Below the pieces are notes generated by a model, which did not search any database, was not told the origin of the DNA, and saw only the letters and a list, made by a program, of their open reading frames with translations. Below are positions 42,263 to 47,209 of a stretch of DNA of 47,209 bases, piece by piece. Position 1 is the first letter of the stretch. Each line of letters starts with the position of its first letter. The translations under genes and the position numbers were made by a program. Origin of the DNA: Vitrella brassicaformis (Eukaryota > Sar > Vitrellaceae); assembly GCA_001179505.1 (NCBI GenBank), contig CDMY01000437.1:1-47209 (forward strand), written 5' to 3'.

Positions 42263-44630
42263 ATGCAGTTCAAGGGCGAGCGGAAGTACACGCCCGTGTC
42301 CATACCAGTGGTCAGTCAGCACAACACACACACGTGCGCAGACCAACGACATGAAGGCTCGCTCGGGCTGTAAGCCTTTCCCTCTCTGTGTGTGTGTCTT
42401 GGCTGTCAGGACATAGAATGGCGTAACCTAGTCTATACGGTCAGGAGCAAAGGTGGCGGCAAGGGCGGCGGCGGCCACCAGGGCTATAAGAAGAAGAAGG
42501 CCGTGGAGACGGAGATCCTTCACGGCATCAATGGCTGCGTCAAGAGCGGCGAGTTCGTCGCCGTCATGGGGCCTTCTGGCAGCGGCAAGACCAGCCTGCT
42601 CAACGCACTCTCCTCGCGCACATCTGTGGGCGTCAGCGGAGACCTCCTGGTAATGGGCTTTCACACACTGATGGATGGATGGATCGAGACAATGGCCGGG
42701 GTGGGTGCTCTGCTGTGTGTGTCGGGCAGATCAACGGTGAGAATCGGTCCAAGGCTGCCAAGAGGGTCACTGGCTACGTCATGCAGCGCGACATGTACGT
42801 GTGTGTGCACACACACACACAGAGAGAGAGAGAGAGATGATACCCCTGTCTGTCTCTCACACACGGTGCAGATTCTTCGAGTACCTGACGGTGTTCGACA
42901 CGCTGCGGTACACCGCCCTGCTGCGGATGAGCAAGACGCTGACCAAGGAGGAGAAGATCTCGAGGGTTCGCTCCGTCATGGAGCAGCTGGGACTCACCAA
43001 ATGCTCGTCAACCATCATCGTAAGGACTCACACGCACACACACACTCGCACCTGTGTTGATGGTGCCAACGGTGTGTGTGTGTGTCCATCAGGGGAACGC
43101 CTTCAACCGTGGGATATCTGGCGGGGAGCTGAAGCGGCTCAACATAGCCAACGAGCTGCTCTTCAACCCCTCACTCCTCATTCTGGGTGCGCTGCACTGC
43201 ACCACACTCTCGCACACAGACAGACAGACAGGCAGACAGGCAGACACACAGATGGGCGTCGAATATCTGACTGGTTTGCAGACGAGCCGACGTCTGGCCT
43301 GGACAGCAGCAGCGCACTGGCGCTCACGTCGACCCTCAAAGAGATGGCAGAGAAGGCCAGGAGAACGGTACTCCCAAACCAGACCCACACCAAACACACA
43401 CAAAGCTGCCACCGCACCGTGTGTGTATGTATGTGTGTGTGGTGTGGCTGCAGATCATATGTTCGATTCACCAGCCGTCGAGTCAGATATTTGCCCAGTT
43501 CGACCGGCTCATCCTGATGATGGGCGGCCACATCGTCTACCAGGGCGACGCCCATGCCGCCTACAGCTACTTCAGCTCAATCGGTACCCTCCCCCCCCCT
43601 CCAGCCCTCCCACGCCCCCACCCCACACACACCGACACACACCCTGTAGCAAACCAAACAACCAAGGCGCTTGTGTGTGTGTGTGTGGATGAGTGCAGGT
43701 CACCAGTGCCCCGTCGGCTTCAACATGGCCGACTACCTGATGGACCTGCTCAACGAGCCGCAGCTGCAGGACAAGCTCGTCAAGGCGTACGCGCAGCGCT
43801 GCACCGTCGACGACGAGGGCCGCTACAGCATGACGGGGTGCGTGGCCATCCTCCCCCCCACCGTCAGCACCACCACCAAGCTCGCCCTCACCCCCACAGC
43901 TGCGACAACCGACAAGGGCGCGCTCTCCCCAACGATGGCATCTTCTGACAATGACGCCTCCAAGACCTCACACACAGCAGCAGAGGACGACTCAGACCTC
44001 AGCAACAAGGTCAGACAGAGCCCCACCCACCTCCACCATACCGGACTTTCTCTCTGTCTCTCTCTCTGTCCGTGTGTCAGTCATCCGAGTCGCCCGACCA
44101 GGGTGAGGAGCTGGCGGGAATGGCTGACCCCGAGCCCGCCTCGCCCGTGCGGCGGCGGAAGTCGTCGCAGCACGATGTCGAGAGGGGGGACGCCCCCGGG
44201 TGCTCATCGCCGATTTCGGCAGCGTCGCCCCGCACGACCTACACGCGTCAGAAGAGCGTCAAGGAGCTGGTGGAGGAGACCACACAGACACCGCCGTACT
44301 GGGAACTGGTGCGCATTTCCCCCACCCCCCCTCACATACACACACAGACAGAGAGACAGAGAGATGTGTCACCTCTCTCTGCGTGTGTGTCCGTCACGGT
44401 CAGTGTGCGGTTTTGTGGCAGCGGGCCCTGAAGACAGGTTCAGGCGGCGTGCTGACCAAGCTCAACCTCTTTCAGTGCGTCGCCGTGGCCACCATCTGCG
44501 GGCTGCTCTGGTGGCAGAACCTCACAAGCTACACAGAGGCCAAGCTGCAGGACCGCCTGGGCATCCTCTTCTTCATCAAGTAATCAAGAGCCCCGACCCC
44601 ACAGCCCACCCACCACTTGCCCCCTCCCTC

Positions 44631-44661
<31 letters not shown>

Positions 44662-45577
44662 TCTATCACGGCTTCATCCCCATGTTCTCGGCCCTCACGA
44701 CCTTCCCCCCCGAGCGCTCGGTGGTGGCCAAGGAGCGCGCCGCCAAGAGCTACCCCATCTCCTCCTACTTCTTGGCTCGGTCCTTCAGCGACCTGCCCAT
44801 CCAGCTCGTCTACCCGCTGCTCTTCCTGTGCATCGTGTACCCCATGGTGGGGATGCCGTGGACAGCTGCTGACGTGCTGGTAGGTGGGATGAGGGTGGGA
44901 GAGGAGAGGGCGAGAGGGCGGTTGTTGATGTGTGGACGGACGTGCTGGCTGGTGTGTGTGTGTGTCGTAGGGGACGGTTTGCACGCTGCTGGCCAATGTG
45001 CTGGTGGCTCACTCTTTTGGGCTGCTGGTGTCGGCTCTCTGCAAGGACTTCCAAACAGGTATGGTGATGCGTGTGGCGCAATCATTGCTTCCTTCCCTCC
45101 TCCTGTATGTGTGTGTGTGGTGATTGTTTCCTCACCGTCTGTCTGTCTGTCTGTCTGTCTGTGACACTTACACAGGCGCCATATCGATGAGCATCCTGAT
45201 GCTGCTGTTCATGCTGTCTGGCGGCTACTACGTCGACAAGAACAACATCCCCCTCTGGATCTCATGGGTCTCGCGCATCTCATTCATCGGTCAGCCACAC
45301 CTTCCCCCCCTCTCCACCCCTCTCCCCCCAACACCCTCTCTCTCTCTCTCTCTGTCTGTCTGTCTGTCTTTCTCTCTCTGTGTGTGTGTGGCAGACTACA
45401 CCTTCAACGCCCTTCTCGCGTTGAATTTGGAGCATCGGCGGCTGTCGTGCGCCGAGCTGTCTAGCTTTGAGGTGTGTTCGGCGCCTGGCGTGAGTGACTT
45501 CAGCGGTCGGGAGGTGATGGACGTGTTCGGCCTTTACCTGACCTTTGGGGAGTGCATTGCCGTACTCGCAGGTCAGC

Positions 45578-45610
<33 letters not shown>

Positions 45611-45732
45611 TCAGAGACACACACATGGACGGGGCTGTGTGTGTGTGTGTGTATTGTGTAGGTTTCTTCATCGTGCTGCGGTTCACCACCTACCTGGTGC
45701 TGCGGTTCGGCAAGCTCCTCAAGCTAGAATGA
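42263..45732 (+). CDS. ABCG-family half-transporter (731 aa, 15 exons)
   Basis: Exons: 42263-42310, 42410-42649, 42730-42794, 42872-43019, 43093-43186, 43282-43367, 43454-43583, 43699-44009, 44081-44308, 44404-44579, 44660-44879, 44971-45058, 45176-45289, 45395-45571 and 45662-45732. Phases agree (732 codons with stop). The nucleotide-binding domain comes first, as in ABCG proteins: Walker A GPSGSGKTSLLNAL, Q-loop region VTGYVMQRD, signature ISGGELKRLN, Walker B plus D-loop LLILDEPTSGLDSSS, H-loop SIHQPSSQIF. A Ser/Thr/Asp-rich linker of about 130 residues follows. The membrane domain begins PPYWELCAVLWQRALK, with about six hydrophobic segments (LFQCVAVATICGLLWW, LPIQLVYPLLFLCIVYPMVG, SILMLLFMLSGGYYV, GFFIVLRFTTYLVL among them). 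Half-transporters dimerise to export lipids or other hydrophobic compounds; the substrate cannot be told. The Walker B aspartate codon is split by a phase-1 intron. Confidence 0.9.
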
Positions 45733-47154
45733 GAATGAGACACAGGCGATCCCACTCCCAGAGAGAGAGAGAGAGAGAGGCCTGTTCTGTGGGTCTGTGC
45801 GTAACGCTCTGAGAGCTGGTGGAAGGGGTGCATATGTGTGTGAAGGGGACAAGGGGACAACTTCCTGAAGTTGTCGTGTGCCGCCTGTCTGTTGTTTGCC
45901 GTCGAGTCCCTCTGCTGACGACCTCCGGCCGGGGCAAAACTCTTGGTCCGAAGGTCTCGCGTAGCGGGATTCGACGGAGACAACCGACAGAGAGCACGAG
46001 ACAGATAGAATGGTTTCGTGTGCCGGCTGGATCCGGTCCGTCTGTTTGCTCGTGTGGGGTGCGTGTGTGCGTGTGTCTTCATCTGCTCAGTGGGCGTGTA
46101 CCATGGAGGGATGGATGGGGTGCATCGGGAGGGGCCTTCGTTGTTTGTTTTTTGAGGGGCCGAGGGGTTTCTTTCCTTTTCGTTTTCCTTTCGTTTTGTT
46201 TGCCGTCTGTTAACGAACGAAGTGCACATTGTTTTTCTCTGTGCTGCATTATCATGATGTGACAAAACCGTACCACACACCAAGTCGATCTTTTCTTACG
46301 GACCTCTTTCCGTGTGCGTCTCGTCCTGTCTCCCTTCTCATACACAGACAGCCAACACACACAACACAACACAACACAACACCAGACAGACAGCCACATT
46401 TGGCGGCCGGCGGGATGCATATTAGTCAGTCAGTCACTTTGAAAAAATTCGATTTGCTTACTGCCTGCCTCTCTGCTGTCCGTCCGTGTGATACAGGGAG
46501 AGAGGGGGGCGAGTGCCGTCCGTTGCTTTGCTTTCATACCGTTCACACCCACAGCCATCCATAAAGTGCACTGCACTCATCGAGTCTCTCCATCGCTCTC
46601 TGCTCTTTTTGCTTGCGCAGAGGGGGAGGACGGACCGATGAGATGAGGGCAGACACACACAGGCAGTGCAGTGGAGTGAAGTGGAAGGGTGCACGGTGCA
46701 CACGGCTCTCTGCGTGCGTGTGCGTGGGTGCCCTTTTCTAGTGGATGGATGGATGGATGGGGATGCACAACACACACAGTTGTGTGTGTGCAGACACGAC
46801 TTCATACGGACGGGGGAGCGGACACAGAGAGAGAGCGAGCATATAGAGGAGAGGCTGGCCGCACCACACACACACAAAGCGGGTGCAGCAGAGAGAGTCA
46901 GTGGTGCGAGGGTCCGATCCCCAGTAGTAGTAAGAGTGATTTTTAGTGCCTCCCTCGATGATTCATTAACGCTGCGGCCAGCTGATGTTTGTGTGCACGT
47001 GCGTTGCCTCTGCTGTCTGTCTGTCTGTCTCCCCATGTGTGAGCGTCCTCGCCTTTAAGCGCCTTCCTTGCTCCTTGTCCATCATCTCATCTAGCCTGAC
47101 CATGGGTGTTTTGTTGGTTCTTTTCCCGTCTGGCTGCCTACGTCGTCGTCGTCA
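45733..47154. other. Gene-free DNA downstream of the ABCG gene
   Basis: GA, CA, AACAC (about 46360-46382) and GATG repeats in otherwise unique sequence. Stop-free frames on both strands follow the repeats and show no domain. No RNA gene recognised. Confidence 0.45.
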
Positions 47155-47158
47155 CGTG

Positions 47159-47206
<48 letters not shown>

Positions 47207-47209
47207 GGG
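47155..47209. repeat. TG microsatellite followed by a G homopolymer
   Basis: A (TG)n tract runs into about 20 consecutive G at 47190-47209, the end of the window. Such a homopolymer at a sequence end is typical of a contig edge or low-quality read end. Confidence 0.75.

Noticed and set aside
46890-46930. GGTCCGATCCCC, reminiscent of a tRNA T-arm
   Set aside because: No matching acceptor, D or anticodon stems around it.

Overview
The window looks like nuclear DNA of an intron-rich, GC-rich unicellular eukaryote. I think an alveolate alga of the chromerid type (Vitrella-like) is most likely, but this rests on overall style, not on a marker gene. Genes are split into many short exons by short introns (mostly about 60-130 nt). 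Most introns start GT, and many end in a (TG)n or (TC)n run followed by CAG or TAG. Intergenic DNA is full of CA/TG, CTGT, GATG and GAGA simple repeats. Nothing bacterial, viral or organellar was seen. Exon models were built by hand from splice sites, reading phase and protein sense.

Left third (1-10.1 kb): three same-strand members of one multicopy family (A 1-1407, partial; B 2669-4028, frameshifted; C 5757-8092, full length, 544 aa). A fourth, inverted member (D 31109-32488) lies about 23 kb further right. The family has a short F-box-like N-terminal segment and a well conserved central domain that I cannot name. The non-coding DNA downstream of the genes was duplicated with them.

Middle (10.1-28.4 kb): an ankyrin-repeat gene (minus); a gene-poor 4.9 kb stretch holding a roughly 1 kb direct duplication; a TLDc-domain gene (minus) divergent from a BTB/POZ-like gene (plus); a large F-box-like gene (minus); and a secreted cysteine-rich protein gene (plus).

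Right third (28.4-47.2 kb): non-coding DNA with inverted copies of the family flank, then family member D (minus). D is divergent from a 23-exon gene for a 1745-aa coiled-coil, probably nuclear protein (plus). Next is a homologue of the SPOUT arginine methyltransferase Sfm1 (minus), divergent from an ABCG half-transporter gene (plus). The last 1.5 kb is simple repeats ending in a G homopolymer, probably a contig edge.

Several neighbours form head-to-head pairs with 0.3-0.7 kb between start codons, so shared promoters are likely. The BTB, F-box-like and TLDc products may point to ubiquitin-ligase or protein-turnover functions. The Sfm1 homologue and the ABCG transporter are ordinary housekeeping and transport genes. 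The most unusual content is the duplicated family, two candidate GC-AG introns, two in-frame stop-free introns and a TLDc gene that is either frameshifted or spliced through its core domain.
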